Assembly: GCF_003438995.1 (NCBI RefSeq) | Contig: NZ_QSUN01000012.1 | Location: forward strand, 37,983 to 101,982 | Source of the DNA: Bacteroides sp. OM05-12 | Lineage (GTDB): Bacteria; Bacteroidota; Bacteroidia; Bacteroidales; Bacteroidaceae | Reading direction: 5' to 3' | Length of the DNA: 64,000 nt | Shown: positions 50,405 through 60,847 of the stretch, piece by piece | Position numbering within the stretch: position 1 is the stretch's first letter | Layout: each line of letters opens with the position of its first letter | Notes under the pieces: generated by a model | Databases searched by the model: none | What the model was told of the DNA's origin: nothing | Seen by the model: the letters and a program-made list of their open reading frames with translations, nothing else | Program-made: the position numbers and the translations under genes

Positions 50405-53400
50405 TTATTCCAGGTTGATACTTAATCCCAAACCTCTTAATTCGTGTAATAACACATTGAGAGATTCCGGTATTCCCGGTTGTGGCATCGGCTCACCCTT
50501 AACGATCGCTTCGTAAGCTTTAGAACGTCCAACCACATCATCAGATTTGATGGTCAAGATTTCCTGAAGAATATGTGCCGCACCGAATGCTTCCAATGCC
50601 CAAACCTCCATTTCTCCAAAACGCTGTCCACCAAATTGTGCCTTACCACCAAGAGGTTGTTGAGTAATCAACGAATAAGGACCAATAGAACGTGCATGCA
50701 TCTTGTCTTCAACCATGTGACCCAATTTCAGCATATAAGTCACACCAACAGTTGCCGGTTGGTCAAACTGTTCACCAGTACCACCATCACACAAGTAAGT
50801 TCTACCATAACGAGGCAATCCGGCTTTATCAGTCCACTCGGTTATATCATCCAATGATGCACCATCAAAAATAGGAGTAGCAAACTTAATACCAAGTCTT
50901 TTACCCGCAGCTCCTAATACAGCTTCAAATATCTGTCCAAGGTTCATACGGGAAGGCACACCCAGCGGATTCAATACGATATCAACAGGAGTACCATCTG
51001 CAAGGAACGGCATATCTTCCTGACGAACAATACGAGACACGATACCCTTGTTACCGTGACGTCCTGCCATCTTATCTCCTACACCAATCTTACGTTTCTT
51101 GGCAATATAAACTTTAGCCATTTGAATGATACCGGCAGGAAGTTCATCACCAATAGTGATAGCAAACTTCTTACGCTTCAATTCAGCATCAAGTTCTTTA
51201 TATTTCTTCAGGTAGTTCATAATAAGATCACGAATCATATCGTTCTTATGAGCATCCTGAGTCCATTTACTTAACTGGATGGTAGTAAAATCTAATGTTT
51301 CAAGATCTCTTTTCTCGAATTTTGCACCTTTAGCAATTACTTCAGTTCCCAAGTAATCTTTGACACCTTGAGAGACTTTATCCTGAGTCAATACGAGCAA
51401 TTTATCAATCAAGATATCTTTTAAAGCAGCAACCTTAGATTCGAATTCATCATCAATCTTTGGCAATAAAGCTTTATCTGCAAGTTTCGAGCTGCGGTTC
51501 TTAATTACACGTGAGAAAAGTTTCTTATCAATAACCACACCTTTCAATGAAGGTGAAGCTTTCAATGAAGCATCTTTCACATCACCTGCCTTGTCACCAA
51601 AGATAGCACGAAGCAATTTTTCTTCAGGAGAAGGATCAGATTCTCCTTTCGGAGTTATCTTACCAATCAAAATATCTCCCGGCTGAATTCTTGCACCAAT
51701 TCTTACAATACCATTCTCATCAAGATCTTTAGTAGCTTCTTCGCTCACATTTGGAATATCAGAGGTTAATTCTTCCATTCCACGTTTTGTCTCACGTACT
51801 TCTAAAGAATACTCCTCTACATGAACAGAAGTAAGCAGGTCTTCGCGAACAACTCTTTCGTTCAATACGATAGCATCCTCATAATTGTAACCTTTCCAAG
51901 GCATATAAGCTACCAGCAAATTCTTACCCAACGCTAATTCACCGTTTTGAGTAGAATAACCTTCAGTCAATATATCACCTTTTCTAACCCGTTGACCTTT
52001 CTCACAAATCGGACGCAAGTCAATCGTCATGTTCTGGTTAGTCTTACGGAATTTTGGTATCCTATATTCTTTTAATGCCGGTTCAAAACTTACAAATTCT
52101 TCATCATCCGTTCTATCATAAAGAATACGGATTGTTGTTGAATCAACATAATCGATAACACCGTCACCCTCTGCCGCAATTTGCGTACGAGAATCCTCAA
52201 CCAACTGTTTCTCAATACCTGTTCCAACAATCGGTGCCTCAGTTCTTAACAATGGTACAGCCTGGCGCATCATGTTAGATCCCATTAATGCACGGTTAGC
52301 ATCATCGTGTTCCAAGAAAGGAATCAAAGAAGCAGCAATAGATGCAATCTGTTGTGGAGAAACATCCATCAATTCTACTTGACTCGGTTCCACTACCGGA
52401 TAATCTGCATCCTGACGAGCTTTAACCCTGTTACGAATAAAGTTACCATTATCATCCAAAGGAGCATTTCCCTGAGCAATAATCTTATCTTCTTCTTCTT
52501 CAGCAGTTAAATAAGTTATTCCATCCTGACTTATGTCAACCTTACCTTCAGTTACCTTACGATAAGGAGTCTCAATAAATCCAAGATCATTAATCTTTGC
52601 ATATACACACAAAGAAGAAATCAAACCGATATTCGGACCTTCCGGTGTTTCAATCGGGCATAAACGGCCATAATGAGTATAGTGCACGTCACGTACTTCA
52701 AAACCAGCGCGTTCACGTGACAAACCTCCAGGTCCCAAGGCAGATAAACGTCTTTTATGAGTTATTTCAGCCAACGGGTTGGTTTGGTCCATAAACTGAG
52801 ACAATGCATTAGTTCCGAAGAATGTATTGATTACAGAAGAAATTGTCTTCGCATTAATCAAATCAATCGGAGTAAATACTTCATTGTCTCTAACATTCAT
52901 ACGTTCACGAATCGTACGCGACATACGGGCTAAACCGATAGCAAACTGATTCGATAACTGCTCACCTACTGTACGAACACGTCTATTACTTAAGTGGTCA
53001 ATATCATCAACATCAGCTTTTGAGTTAATCAACTCAATCAGATATTTGATAATCTCAATAATATCTTCTTTTGTAAGCACCTTGACATCCATATCGGTAG
53101 TCAGACCTAACTTTTTGTTAATTCTGTATCTACCTACTTCACCAAGGTCATATCTTTTTTCAGAGAAGAATAAGTTATTGATAACTTCACGAGCACTCGC
53201 ATCATCTGCAGGATCTGCATTACGAAGCTGACGATAAATATAGAGAACAGCTTCTTTTTCGGAGTTACTCGGATCTTTCTGAAGCGTATTAAATATAATA
53301 GAATAATCAGACTGATTAGCTTCTTCTTTGTGAACAAGGATATTCTGAACACCGGATTCCAATATCTCGTCAATATGTTCCTGTTCAAGTACAGTCTCAC

Positions 53401-54217
53401 GATCAATTATGACCTCATTACGCTCTATAGAAACAACTTCACCGGTATCTTCATCCACGAAATCTTCTACCCAAGTCTTCAGTACACGTGCAGCCAATTT
53501 TCGTCCAATCATCTTCTTTAGATTGGTTTTATTGACCTTGACATCCTCGGCTAGATTAAAGATTTCCAGAATATCTTTATCATTTTCAAAACCTATTGCT
53601 CTTAATAAAGTAGTAACAGGCAATTTCTTTTTACGGTCGATGTATGCATACATCACATTATTAATGTCCGTAGCAAATTCGATCCATGATCCTTTAAAAG
53701 GAATAATACGGGCTGAATATAGTTTCGTACCGTTGGCATGTACACTTTGACCGAAGAACACGCCTGGAGAACGGTGAAGCTGAGAAACAACAACACGCTC
53801 TGCCCCATTGATGACAAATGTCGCTTTATCTGTCATATAAGGAATAGGACCAAGAAACACATCCTGAATAACCGTATCAAAATCTTCATGGTCAGGATCT
53901 GTACAATATAGTTTAAGTTTCGCTTTTAAAGGAACACTATAAGTCAAACCACGTTCAATACAATCATCAATTGTATAACGAGGCGGATCAATATAATAAT
54001 CCAGAAACTCAAGAACAAAATTGTTTCTTGTGTCAGCAATTGGAAAGTTTTCAGCAAATACTTTATACAAGCCCTCGTTCTTACGTTTTTCTGGCGGGGT
54101 GTCTAATTGTAGAAAGTCTTGGAATGACTTCAATTGTACTTCCAGAAAATCCGGATATTGCATCGGATTCTTGATAGAAGCAAAATTAACTCTTTGATTT
54201 ACAGTATTTGAAGACAT
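50405..54217 (-). CDS. rpoB: RNA polymerase beta subunit
   Basis: 1270 aa, Bacteroides length. The rifampicin-binding cluster ([20 protein letters not shown] then [14 protein letters not shown]) has the usual wild-type residues; [12 protein letters not shown] and the C-terminal region that anchors RpoC are intact. Preceded by an attenuator-like hairpin after rplL. Confidence 0.98.
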   Translation of the reverse strand: MSSNTVNQRVNFASIKNPMQYPDFLEVQLKSFQDFLQLDTPPEKRKNEGLYKVFAENFPIADTRNNFVLEFLDYYIDPPRYTIDDCIERGLTYSVPLKAKLKLYCTDPDHEDFDTVIQDVFLGPIPYMTDKATFVINGAERVVVSQLHRSPGVFFGQSVHANGTKLYSARIIPFKGSWIEFATDINNVMYAYIDRKKKLPVTTLLRAIGFENDKDILEIFNLAEDVKVNKTNLKKMIGRKLAARVLKTWVEDFVDEDTGEVVSIERNEVIIDRETVLEQEHIDEILESGVQNILVHKEEANQSDYSIIFNTLQKDPSNSEKEAVLYIYRQLRNADPADDASAREVINNLFFSEKRYDLGEVGRYRINKKLGLTTDMDVKVLTKEDIIEIIKYLIELINSKADVDDIDHLSNRRVRTVGEQLSNQFAIGLARMSRTIRERMNVRDNEVFTPIDLINAKTISSVINTFFGTNALSQFMDQTNPLAEITHKRRLSALGPGGLSRERAGFEVRDVHYTHYGRLCPIETPEGPNIGLISSLCVYAKINDLGFIETPYRKVTEGKVDISQDGITYLTAEEEEDKIIAQGNAPLDDNGNFIRNRVKARQDADYPVVEPSQVELMDVSPQQIASIAASLIPFLEHDDANRALMGSNMMRQAVPLLRTEAPIVGTGIEKQLVEDSRTQIAAEGDGVIDYVDSTTIRILYDRTDDEEFVSFEPALKEYRIPKFRKTNQNMTIDLRPICEKGQRVRKGDILTEGYSTQNGELALGKNLLVAYMPWKGYNYEDAIVLNERVVREDLLTSVHVEEYSLEVRETKRGMEELTSDIPNVSEEATKDLDENGIVRIGARIQPGDILIGKITPKGESDPSPEEKLLRAIFGDKAGDVKDASLKASPSLKGVVIDKKLFSRVIKNRSSKLADKALLPKIDDEFESKVAALKDILIDKLLVLTQDKVSQGVKDYLGTEVIAKGAKFEKRDLETLDFTTIQLSKWTQDAHKNDMIRDLIMNYLKKYKELDAELKRKKFAITIGDELPAGIIQMAKVYIAKKRKIGVGDKMAGRHGNKGIVSRIVRQEDMPFLADGTPVDIVLNPLGVPSRMNLGQIFEAVLGAAGKRLGIKFATPIFDGASLDDITEWTDKAGLPRYGRTYLCDGGTGEQFDQPATVGVTYMLKLGHMVEDKMHARSIGPYSLITQQPLGGKAQFGGQRFGEMEVWALEAFGAAHILQEILTIKSDDVVGRSKAYEAIVKGEPMPQPGIPESLNVLLHELRGLGLSINLE

Positions 54218-54263
54218 CTGTTAATGAATTAGTAGAACTTAATTTTAAATATATACACAAAAA

Positions 54264-54296
54264 GGTTAAGAACCCTCTTCCGGAGGATTCTTAACC
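54264..54296 (-). terminator. Attenuator-like hairpin between rplL and rpoB
   Basis: GGTTAAGAA / TTCTTAACC arms (with a CCTC-CCGG inner stem), minus-strand exit TTTTTG. Probably sets the ratio of r-proteins to polymerase, as the rplL-rpoB attenuator does in E. coli. Confidence 0.65.
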
Positions 54297-54321
54297 GAAT
54301 TACCTGATAAACAGGCTAATG

Positions 54322-54699
54322 TTATTTAAGTTCAACTTCAGCTCCAGCTTCTTCCAATGCTTTTTTCAATGCTTCAGCTTCATCTTTAGCTAAACCTTCT
54401 TTAACTGTACTAGGAGCAGCGTCTACCATGTCTTTAGCTTCTTTCAAACCAAGGCCACAGCTTTCTTTAACTGCCTTTACTACTTGTAATTTTGCAGCAC
54501 CAGCGCTCTTTAAGATAACGTCAAAAGATGTTTTTTCTTCAGCAGCTGCTGCACCACCTGCAGCAGGACCAGCAGCAACAGCAACAGCTGCAGCAGCAGG
54601 TTCAATACCATATTCATCTTTAAGGATAGTCGCAAGTTCATTAACTTCTTTAACTGTCAAGTTAACTAATTGTTCTGCAAAAGCTTTCAAATCTGCCAT
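54322..54699 (-). CDS. rplL: Ribosomal protein L7/L12
   Basis: 125 aa: N-terminal dimerisation helix, Ala/Gly-rich hinge (about 35-52), and the globular domain that recruits translation GTPases ([21 protein letters not shown]). Forty-three bases after rplJ. Confidence 0.98.
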   Translation of the reverse strand: MADLKAFAEQLVNLTVKEVNELATILKDEYGIEPAAAAVAVAAGPAAGGAAAAEEKTSFDVILKSAGAAKLQVVKAVKESCGLGLKEAKDMVDAAPSTVKEGLAKDEAEALKKALEEAGAEVELK

Positions 54700-54742
54700 T
54701 TTTGTATGATTTTAATTGTTTGTTTACTAATTGATTATAAAT

Positions 54743-55261
54743 TTATTCTGGTCTTTCACCAAGAGTCTTAAGAACTCCGTGAAGGGTGTTGCCACCTGAT
54801 TGTAAAGCAGAAACGATGTTCTTGGCCGGAGATTGCAACAAAGCAATAACTTCAGCAATAACTTCATTTTTACTCTTAATGCTAACAAGTGCATCCAATT
54901 GATCTGCTCCCACATAGAAGCTTTCTTCCGCATAAGCAGCTTTCAAACCAGGGATACCATCTTTAGCAACTTCTTTAAGCAATTTAGCAGGAACGTTAGC
55001 TACTTCGCTAAACATTACTGCAGTTGAGCCTTTCAGTGATCCATAAAGAGGAGAATAATCTGTTTCAAGACTCTCCAAAGCTTTGTGAAGCAATGTATTC
55101 TTCACAACAAGCAATTTCACATCCGATTCAAAACATTTTCTCCTCAAAGCACTGGTAGCAGCTGCATTCATAGCAGTCATATCAACCAAATAAAAATGAG
55201 CATGTTCTTGTATAGTCTGTGCAATTTGCCCGATAATAGCGTTTTTATCTTCCTTTCTCAT
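54743..55261 (-). CDS. rplJ: Ribosomal protein L10
   Basis: 172 aa; binds 23S rRNA and carries the L7/L12 dimers on its C-terminal helix. MRKEDKNAIIGQIAQTIQEH and the NTLLHKALE motif are normal. Perfect AAGGAGG 6 bases before the ATG. It could autoregulate through its leader. Confidence 0.97.
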   Translation of the reverse strand: MRKEDKNAIIGQIAQTIQEHAHFYLVDMTAMNAAATSALRRKCFESDVKLLVVKNTLLHKALESLETDYSPLYGSLKGSTAVMFSEVANVPAKLLKEVAKDGIPGLKAAYAEESFYVGADQLDALVSIKSKNEVIAEVIALLQSPAKNIVSALQSGGNTLHGVLKTLGERPE

Positions 55262-55275
55262 TGTTTCCTCCTTTA

Positions 55276-55974
55276 TTAGACTTCTTCAACTGTTTTAGGG
55301 TCAATTTTAACACCCAAACTCATCGTAGAAGAAAGATAAATACTCTTTATGTAGGTTCCTTTAGCCGCAGTCGGTTTTAATTTATTCAAAGTAGAGATAA
55401 ATTCTTTCGCATTATCGCGAATTTGCTCTGAAGTGAAAGATACTTTACCGATTGAAGTATGAACAATACCGCTCTTATCAACTTTGAAGTCAATCTTACC
55501 TTGTTTTACTTCTTTTACAGCTTTAGCAACATCCATTGTTACAGTTCCGCTTTTAGGATTAGGCATCAAACCACGAGGACCTAATACACGACCTAAAGCA
55601 CCAATCTTACCCATGATAGATGGCATAGTGATGATAACATCAATATCAGTCCATCCACCCTTGATCTTTTCAATATATTCGTCAAGACCAACATAGTCAG
55701 CACCTGCTTCTTTTGCAGCAGCTTCAGCATCAGGAGTACAAAGGACAAGAACCCTAACTTGTTTTCCAGTTCCATGAGGAAGTGATACAACACCTCTTAC
55801 CATCTGGTTTGCCTTACGGGGGTCTACACCTAAACGTACGTCAATATCTAATGAAGCATCAAATTTAGTAAAAGTAATTTCTTTTACTAATTGTGCGGCT
55901 TCTTTCAGTGAGTATGCTTTCCCTGCTTCAATTTTTCCTGCAGCTAACTTTTGATTTTTTGTCAGTTTACCCAT
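55276..55974 (-). CDS. rplA: Ribosomal protein L1
   Basis: 232 aa, mobile L1 stalk protein; [18 protein letters not shown] is the RNA-binding signature. Forms the L1 operon with rplK (15-base gap). Confidence 0.98.
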   Translation of the reverse strand: MGKLTKNQKLAAGKIEAGKAYSLKEAAQLVKEITFTKFDASLDIDVRLGVDPRKANQMVRGVVSLPHGTGKQVRVLVLCTPDAEAAAKEAGADYVGLDEYIEKIKGGWTDIDVIITMPSIMGKIGALGRVLGPRGLMPNPKSGTVTMDVAKAVKEVKQGKIDFKVDKSGIVHTSIGKVSFTSEQIRDNAKEFISTLNKLKPTAAKGTYIKSIYLSSTMSLGVKIDPKTVEEV

Positions 55975-55989
55975 TATAATTGAAGTTTA

Positions 55990-56433
55990 TTAATTATTAC
56001 CCGGGAAGTCCCCTTTTACAGTGATACCCATACTTCTAGCTGTACCAGCAACCATTCTCATGGCAGCTTCCACAGTAAAACAGTTTAAGTCAACCATTTT
56101 ATCCTGAGCAATCGTACGAACTTGTTCCCAAGTAAGCTCGGCAACTTTCTTACGGTTTGGCTCAGCAGAACCACTCTTAATCTTAGCCACTTCAAGTAAT
56201 TGAATGGCAACAGGAGGAGTCTTAACTATAAAATCGAAAGACTTATCTGTGTAGTAAGTGATAATCACAGGCAAGATTTTACCTGCTTTGTCCTGGGTTC
56301 TGGCATTGAATTGCTTGCAAAACTCCATGATATTGATTCCCTTAGAACCTAACGCAGGTCCAACGGGAGGTGATGGATTTGCAGCGCCTCCTTTAATCTG
56401 TAATTTGATTAGTCCAGCAACTTCTTTAGCCAT
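55990..56433 (-). CDS. rplK: Ribosomal protein L11
   Basis: 147 aa; [29 protein letters not shown]-domain and the 23S-binding C-domain. Part of the GTPase-associated centre. Confidence 0.97.
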   Translation of the reverse strand: MAKEVAGLIKLQIKGGAANPSPPVGPALGSKGINIMEFCKQFNARTQDKAGKILPVIITYYTDKSFDFIVKTPPVAIQLLEVAKIKSGSAEPNRKKVAELTWEQVRTIAQDKMVDLNCFTVEAAMRMVAGTARSMGITVKGDFPGNN

Positions 56434-56491
56434 TGTTTTTTTATTTTTTTATATAAACATTAATTAAAGAACAACACATGTAACAACTGTA

Positions 56492-57034
56492 TTATTCTTT
56501 CTCAACCTGCATAAAGCCTAATTCAAGCGGTGTTTTACGCCCGAATATCTTCACCATAACCTTCAGCTTTTTCTTTTCGCTGTTTACCTCTTCAATGATA
56601 CCACTGAATCCACTGAAAGGACCAAAAGTAACTTTTACAGTTTCGCCTACAACATAAGGGATATTCAATTCTTCTCCCGTTTCTTGCAGCTCGTCTACTG
56701 TACCAAGTATACGATTCACTTCCGATTGCCTAAGAGGGGTAGGATTATCTGATCCTCCCAAGAAACCAATCACATTAGGAGTATTTCTTAAATGATGAGC
56801 TACCTCACCAACAAGAGCTGCCTCCACCAAAACATATCCAGGGAGATAACTTCTCTCTTTCACAATTTTTTTACCATTGCGAACCTGATATACTTTTTCG
56901 GTAGGAATCAATACCTGAGATACATACTCTCCAAGGTCGCTGTTCTTAAGATCAGCTTCAAGATATTCTTTTACCTTGCTTTCTTTTCCACTAATAGCAC
57001 GCAGAACGTACCACTTCTTTTCAATCTCAGACAT
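56492..57034 (-). CDS. nusG: Transcription termination/antitermination factor NusG
   Basis: 180 aa from MSEIEKKWYVLRA (a Met three codons earlier is possible). NGN domain (about 5-105) plus C-terminal KOW domain (VGETVKVTFGPFSGFSGI). It links RNA polymerase to ribosome and Rho. 13 bases after secE. Confidence 0.96.
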   Translation of the reverse strand: MSEIEKKWYVLRAISGKESKVKEYLEADLKNSDLGEYVSQVLIPTEKVYQVRNGKKIVKERSYLPGYVLVEAALVGEVAHHLRNTPNVIGFLGGSDNPTPLRQSEVNRILGTVDELQETGEELNIPYVVGETVKVTFGPFSGFSGIIEEVNSEKKKLKVMVKIFGRKTPLELGFMQVEKE

Positions 57035-57047
57035 TTTATTCACTAAT

Positions 57048-57242
57048 TTAATGCGGATAGATTACTTTCTCCATGACAAACTGGAAAACAGAGTCCATTG
57101 CGAACACCACCAATGCAATAAGTAGGGAAGCATATAAAACAACTACTGCACTATTAGTAAGTTCAGAACGAGTAGGCCATGATACTTTATGGACAAGTTC
57201 GTTATAAGATTCTTTACAATAATCTGCTAATTTCTTAAACAT
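57048..57242 (-). CDS. secE: Preprotein translocase subunit SecE
   Basis: 64 aa with a single transmembrane helix near the C-terminus (VVVLYASLLIALVVFAMD). Typical short bacterial SecE, just before nusG. Partner of SecY at 30231. Confidence 0.94.
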   Translation of the reverse strand: MFKKLADYCKESYNELVHKVSWPTRSELTNSAVVVLYASLLIALVVFAMDSVFQFVMEKVIYPH

Positions 57243-57258
57243 ATTCTTTCAATATTTG

Positions 57259-57331
57259 CACGGGAGGAGAGGCTCGAACTCCCGACACCCGGTTTTGGAG
57301 ACCGGTGCTCTACCAACTGAGCTACTCCCGT
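57259..57331 (-). tRNA. tRNA-Trp (CCA anticodon)
   Basis: 73 nt; acceptor ACGGGAG / CTCCCGT pairs and the anticodon loop CTCCAAA gives CCA. No encoded 3' CCA. Lies between tuf and secE. Confidence 0.95.
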
Positions 57332-57335
57332 AAAT

Positions 57336-57367
57336 AATCAGTCCTTAGCCAAAGCTAAGAACTGATT
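57336..57367 (-). terminator. Hairpin after tuf
   Basis: AATCAGTTCTTAGC / GCTAAGGACTGATT stem on the minus strand with a 4-base loop, exit ATTTA, between tuf and tRNA-Trp. Probably limits read-through or marks a processing point. Confidence 0.6.
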
Positions 57368-57374
57368 TATAATT

Positions 57375-58559
57375 TTATGCTAAAAGTTCTGTAATCTGAC
57401 CAGCACCTACTGTACGTCCACCTTCACGGATAGCGAAACGAAGACCTACGTTAAGAGCTACAGGATAGATCAACTCTACAGTGATAGTTACGTTATCACC
57501 CGGCATTACCATTTCAGTTCCTTCCGGAAGAGTGATTTCACCAGTACAGTCCATAGTACGCAAATAGAACTGAGGACGGTATTTGTTATGGAATGGAGTA
57601 TGACGACCACCTTCTTCTTTCTTCAAGATATAAACCTCAGCTTTGAATTTTGAATGAGGTTTAATCTGTCCCGGGTGGCAAATTACCATACCACGTTTGA
57701 TTTCAGCTTTGTCAATACCACGAAGTAACAAACCAACATTATCACCAGCTTCACCTTGATCCAATAATTTACGGAACATTTCAACACCAGTAACAACAGA
57801 TTTCTTATCTTCACCTAAACCTAAGATCTGAACTTCATCACCAACTTTGATGATACCAGCTTCGATACGACCTGTAGCAACAGTACCACGACCAGTGATA
57901 GAGAATACGTCTTCAACAGGCATCAAGAATGGTTTATCAACATCACGCGGAGGAAGTGGAATCCAAGTATCAACAGCTTCCATTAGTTCCATCACTTTGT
58001 CTTCCCATTCAGCAACACCATTAAGTGCACCAAGAGCAGAACCACGAATGATAGGAGTATTGTCACCGTCGAAATCATAGAATGCAAGCAATTCACGCAT
58101 TTCCATTTCTACCAATTCCAACATTTCTTCGTCGTCAACCATATCACATTTATTCAAGAAAACGACCAAACGAGGAACGTTTACCTGACGAGCTAAAAGG
58201 ATGTGTTCACGAGTTTGAGGCATCGGACCATCAGTAGCAGCAACTACGATGATAGCACCATCCATCTGAGCAGCACCAGTTACCATGTTCTTTACGTAGT
58301 CAGCGTGTCCCGGACAGTCTACGTGAGCATAGTGACGGTTAGCAGTTTGATACTCTACGTGAGAAGTATTAATAGTAATACCTCTTTCTTTTTCTTCCGG
58401 AGCATTATCAATCTGATCGAAAGATTTTACTTCAGAAAGACCTTTTTTAGCCAACACTGTAGTGATAGCAGCAGTTAAAGTGGTTTTACCGTGGTCAACG
58501 TGACCGATAGTACCAATGTTAACATGTGGTTTTGAACGTTCAAATTTCTCTTTAGCCAT
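57375..58559 (-). CDS. tuf: Elongation factor Tu
   Basis: 394-aa GTPase that delivers aminoacyl-t[13 protein letters not shown] (about 18-27), DCPGHADY and NKCD motifs are intact. The gene sits inside a tRNA cluster exactly as tufB does in E. coli. Only one copy is seen here. Confidence 0.98.
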   Translation of the reverse strand: MAKEKFERSKPHVNIGTIGHVDHGKTTLTAAITTVLAKKGLSEVKSFDQIDNAPEEKERGITINTSHVEYQTANRHYAHVDCPGHADYVKNMVTGAAQMDGAIIVVAATDGPMPQTREHILLARQVNVPRLVVFLNKCDMVDDEEMLELVEMEMRELLAFYDFDGDNTPIIRGSALGALNGVAEWEDKVMELMEAVDTWIPLPPRDVDKPFLMPVEDVFSITGRGTVATGRIEAGIIKVGDEVQILGLGEDKKSVVTGVEMFRKLLDQGEAGDNVGLLLRGIDKAEIKRGMVICHPGQIKPHSKFKAEVYILKKEEGGRHTPFHNKYRPQFYLRTMDCTGEITLPEGTEMVMPGDNVTITVELIYPVALNVGLRFAIREGGRTVGAGQITELLA

Positions 58560-58612
58560 AGCTTTACTTTTTATTTATTTGATTAATAATCAGCGTTTAC
58601 TTATATATTATG

Positions 58613-58684
<72 letters not shown>

Positions 58685-58692
58685 AAAATAAG

Positions 58693-58765
58693 AGCGGAAG
58701 ACGGGGCTCAAACCCGCGACCCTCAGCTTGGAAGGCTAATGCTCTATCAACTGAGCTACTTCCGC
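58693..58765 (-). tRNA. tRNA-Gly (TCC anticodon)
   Basis: 73 nt, acceptor GCGGAAG / CTTCCGC; loop CTTCCAA reads TCC. Confidence 0.95.
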
Positions 58766-58796
58766 ATTTTGCCAAAGCTTTCACTTTGTCTCTTTG

Positions 58797-58879
58797 TGGG
58801 CAAAGATGGATTCGAACCACCGAAGGCGTAAGCCAGCAGATTTACAGTCTGTCCCATTTGGCCACTCTGGTATTTGCCC
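58797..58879 (-). tRNA. tRNA-Tyr (GTA anticodon)
   Basis: 83 nt with the long variable arm of class II tRNAs; acceptor GGGCAAA / TTTGCCC, anticodon GTA in CTGTAAATC. Confidence 0.95.
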
Positions 58880-58897
58880 TAATAATGTACACTTTTG

Positions 58898-58971
58898 AGC
58901 CTCTTGTCGGATTCGAACCAACGACCCCGAGATTACAAATCACGTGCTCTGGCCAACTGAGCTAAAGAGGC
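58898..58971 (-). tRNA. tRNA-Thr (TGT anticodon)
   Basis: 74 nt, acceptor GCCTCTT / AAGAGGC, loop TTTGTAA reads TGT. First gene of the tRNA-tuf transcript. Confidence 0.95.
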
Positions 58972-58987
58972 ATTGCTATTAAAAATA

Positions 58988-59021
58988 CAGCCGTTCGTTT
59001 ATAAAGTAAGCGAAACGGCTG
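58988..59021 (-). terminator. hpf terminator
   Basis: Reverse strand CAGCCGTT / AACGGCTG stem with exit TATTTTTAA. The stem begins directly at the -7 box of the tRNA promoter. Confidence 0.65.
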
Positions 59022-59051
59022 CAAATTTAGCTATTTCTTTTGAACCACAAA
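59022..59051 (-). promoter_or_regulatory. Promoter of the tRNA-tuf operon (-33/-7)
   Basis: Reverse strand TTTG (59051-59048), 18-bp spacer, TAAATTTG (59029-59022). It lies between the hpf stop and the hpf terminator hairpin. Confidence 0.7.
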
Positions 59052-59068
59052 AACATTTGTGATTTTTT

Positions 59069-59368
59069 TTATTTGCTACGTTGTTTTTCTTTGTATTTCA
59101 GCAACTGCTTAGACAAAGCCTCAACACTTTCATCAACAGCTTCCTCAAAAGTATCTTTCACTTTATTAGCGTATAACTCACCACTTGGAACGACAACTTT
59201 CACGCCAGCCTCTTTATTTTCAGCAGTTTCTGGTTTTACGACCTTTAACGACACCTCCACTAATTTTATATCATCGTAAAACTTCTCTAGTTTTGCTACT
59301 TTTTTCTGAATAAAAGCTTGCAACTGTTCTGTTGCATCAAAATGAATTGATTGAATTCTCACTTCCAT
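59069..59368 (-). CDS. hpf: Ribosome hibernation-promoting factor
   Basis: 99 aa HPF/YfiA-type protein (MEVRIQSIHFDATEQLQAFIQKKV) that binds the decoding centre of idle ribosomes. Short form, lacking the C-terminal dimerisation domain of long HPF. Perfect AAGGAGG with 6-base spacing precedes the ATG. Confidence 0.92.
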   Translation of the reverse strand: MEVRIQSIHFDATEQLQAFIQKKVAKLEKFYDDIKLVEVSLKVVKPETAENKEAGVKVVVPSGELYANKVKDTFEEAVDESVEALSKQLLKYKEKQRSK

Positions 59369-59382
59369 ACAAACCTCCTTTT

Positions 59383-60264
59383 TTACGCTCTCGGATGAGC
59401 TTGTTTATAAACCTTTTTTAGTTCCTCAAAAGTAGCATGTGTATAAACTTCTGTTGCAGAAAGGCTGCTATGTCCCAAAAGTTCTTTCACGGATTCCAAT
59501 CCTGCTTCATTATTAAGCATCGTTGTCGCAAAAGTATGCCTTAAAACATGCGGACTTCTCTTCTTCAACGTGACTACTTTCGATAAATTCCTTTTCACTA
59601 AATTATAGACCTCATTATCATAAAGACGCTTCCCATTTTTATTCACAAAAAAAGCTTCGCATCTATCTGACACCTCTTCATTTCTTACCTTAATATATTC
59701 TTCCATCGACTGCCGGAGTTCATCTGCAAAAGGTATTAATCTTTGCTTATTTCTCTTTCCGGTTACCTTTACCAATGAAGCTGGGAAATCAACATCTACA
59801 TCGTTCAGACCAATTAATTCCGACCGTCTCATGCCGGTAGCATAAAACATTTCGATAATCATTTTGTCCCGGCATCCGATAAAACCTTGACCGAAATCCG
59901 TTTCATCAATCAACCGGTTCATTTCCTCCTCTTTCAAAAAAGAAGGTAAAGGCTTCTTATTCTTAGGCCCTGTGACTTTACGTACCGGATCTTTTTCTAC
60001 CTTACCCCTAATTAAAAGAAAACGATAAAATGAACGAAGTGTGCTTAACTTACGATTCACAGAAGTCGACGTATAACCTTTTTCCATTAATGAGATTTCC
60101 CACTGCCGGATCAAGTCCGAATCAACTTCTTCTACCGTTAACTCCTCATCAACACTTTTGATAAAATCTTCAAACTGAGTTAAATCTATACCGTAACTAA
60201 CAACCGTAGCTTCCGAATAGTTCCTCTCAAAACGAAGATAGTCCAAAAAAGAATCTCTCAACAT
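59383..60264 (-). CDS. Tyrosine recombinase of the XerC/XerD family
   Basis: 293 aa from MLRDSFLDYLRFERNY (an earlier Met at 60273 is possible). SAM-like core-binding domain (1-95), then the catalytic domain with all residues: Arg146 (ATGMR), Lys170, His239 and Arg242 (HVLRHTF), His265 (LGHSS), Tyr274. Probably chromosome dimer resolution at dif; XerC or XerD cannot be decided from this gene alone. Confidence 0.9.
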   Translation of the reverse strand: MLRDSFLDYLRFERNYSEATVVSYGIDLTQFEDFIKSVDEELTVEEVDSDLIRQWEISLMEKGYTSTSVNRKLSTLRSFYRFLLIRGKVEKDPVRKVTGPKNKKPLPSFLKEEEMNRLIDETDFGQGFIGCRDKMIIEMFYATGMRRSELIGLNDVDVDFPASLVKVTGKRNKQRLIPFADELRQSMEEYIKVRNEEVSDRCEAFFVNKNGKRLYDNEVYNLVKRNLSKVVTLKKRSPHVLRHTFATTMLNNEAGLESVKELLGHSSLSATEVYTHATFEELKKVYKQAHPRA

Positions 60265-60338
60265 AAGAAACATTGCTTCTATAATTCAGCAACGAATGTA
60301 TGAAAAGAATTCAATAATTCAAAAGAAATTACGAATTA

Positions 60339-60530
60339 TTATTCTTCTACTTGCTGAAGTTTCTGAACGTAAACGGCACGTTCTTTCTTAAGTCTTTTAA
60401 GAACAGACGGTTTGTCAAACTGTTGTCTGCTTCTTAATTCTTTAACTACACCGGTTTTTTCAAATTTTCTTTTAAATTTCTTCAGCGCTTTTTCAATGTT
60501 TTCGCCTTCTTTTACAGGTACTACTATCAT
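60339..60530 (-). CDS. rpsU: Ribosomal protein S21
   Basis: 63 aa; MIVVPVKEGENIEKALKKFKRKFEKTG. In Bacteroidota bS21 helps hide the anti-Shine-Dalgarno sequence. No Shine-Dalgarno-like motif precedes this ATG. Own promoter upstream. Confidence 0.96.
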   Translation of the reverse strand: MIVVPVKEGENIEKALKKFKRKFEKTGVVKELRSRQQFDKPSVLKRLKKERAVYVQKLQQVEE

Positions 60531-60585
60531 TTTACTATTATTAAATATATAAATTGTTTTTAATTTACGTGTTAAAATTGCGGGG

Positions 60586-60616
60586 CAAAATTACACATAG
60601 TTTCTTTATCCACAAA
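60586..60616 (-). promoter_or_regulatory. rpsU promoter (-33/-7)
   Basis: Reverse strand TTTG (60616-60613), 19-bp spacer, TAATTTTG (60593-60586): close to the Bacteroides consensus. Confidence 0.7.
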
Positions 60617-60816
60617 ACTTTCGGCAAATATTTATGGTAAAAAACGAAAGAATTTATTAAAACTGCACCTATCGTTAATTCATTCATATATAGAAACTAA
60701 TGTATTTAACAGCCACACCAAGAAGAAAGCATGGACTATTTAGCTAAAACGATCAGTTACCATTGATTATCCGGTTAGTTCTCCGTTTCTTTTGATACAG
60801 TCAAATAAATATTCTG

Positions 60817-60824
60817 TATATTTG
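60817..60824 (+). promoter_or_regulatory. Aminopeptidase P promoter (-7 box)
   Basis: TATATTTG, 23 bases before the ATG; a TTTG 22 bp upstream is slightly far for -33. Confidence 0.5.
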
Positions 60825-60847
60825 CAAATGACTATAAATGAATCATT

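Larger units (their letters stand above)
60531..60847. other. 317-base divergent promoter region, rpsU and aminopeptidase P
   Basis: Contains the rpsU promoter on the minus strand and a -7 box for the aminopeptidase gene; nothing else recognised. Confidence 0.6.
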
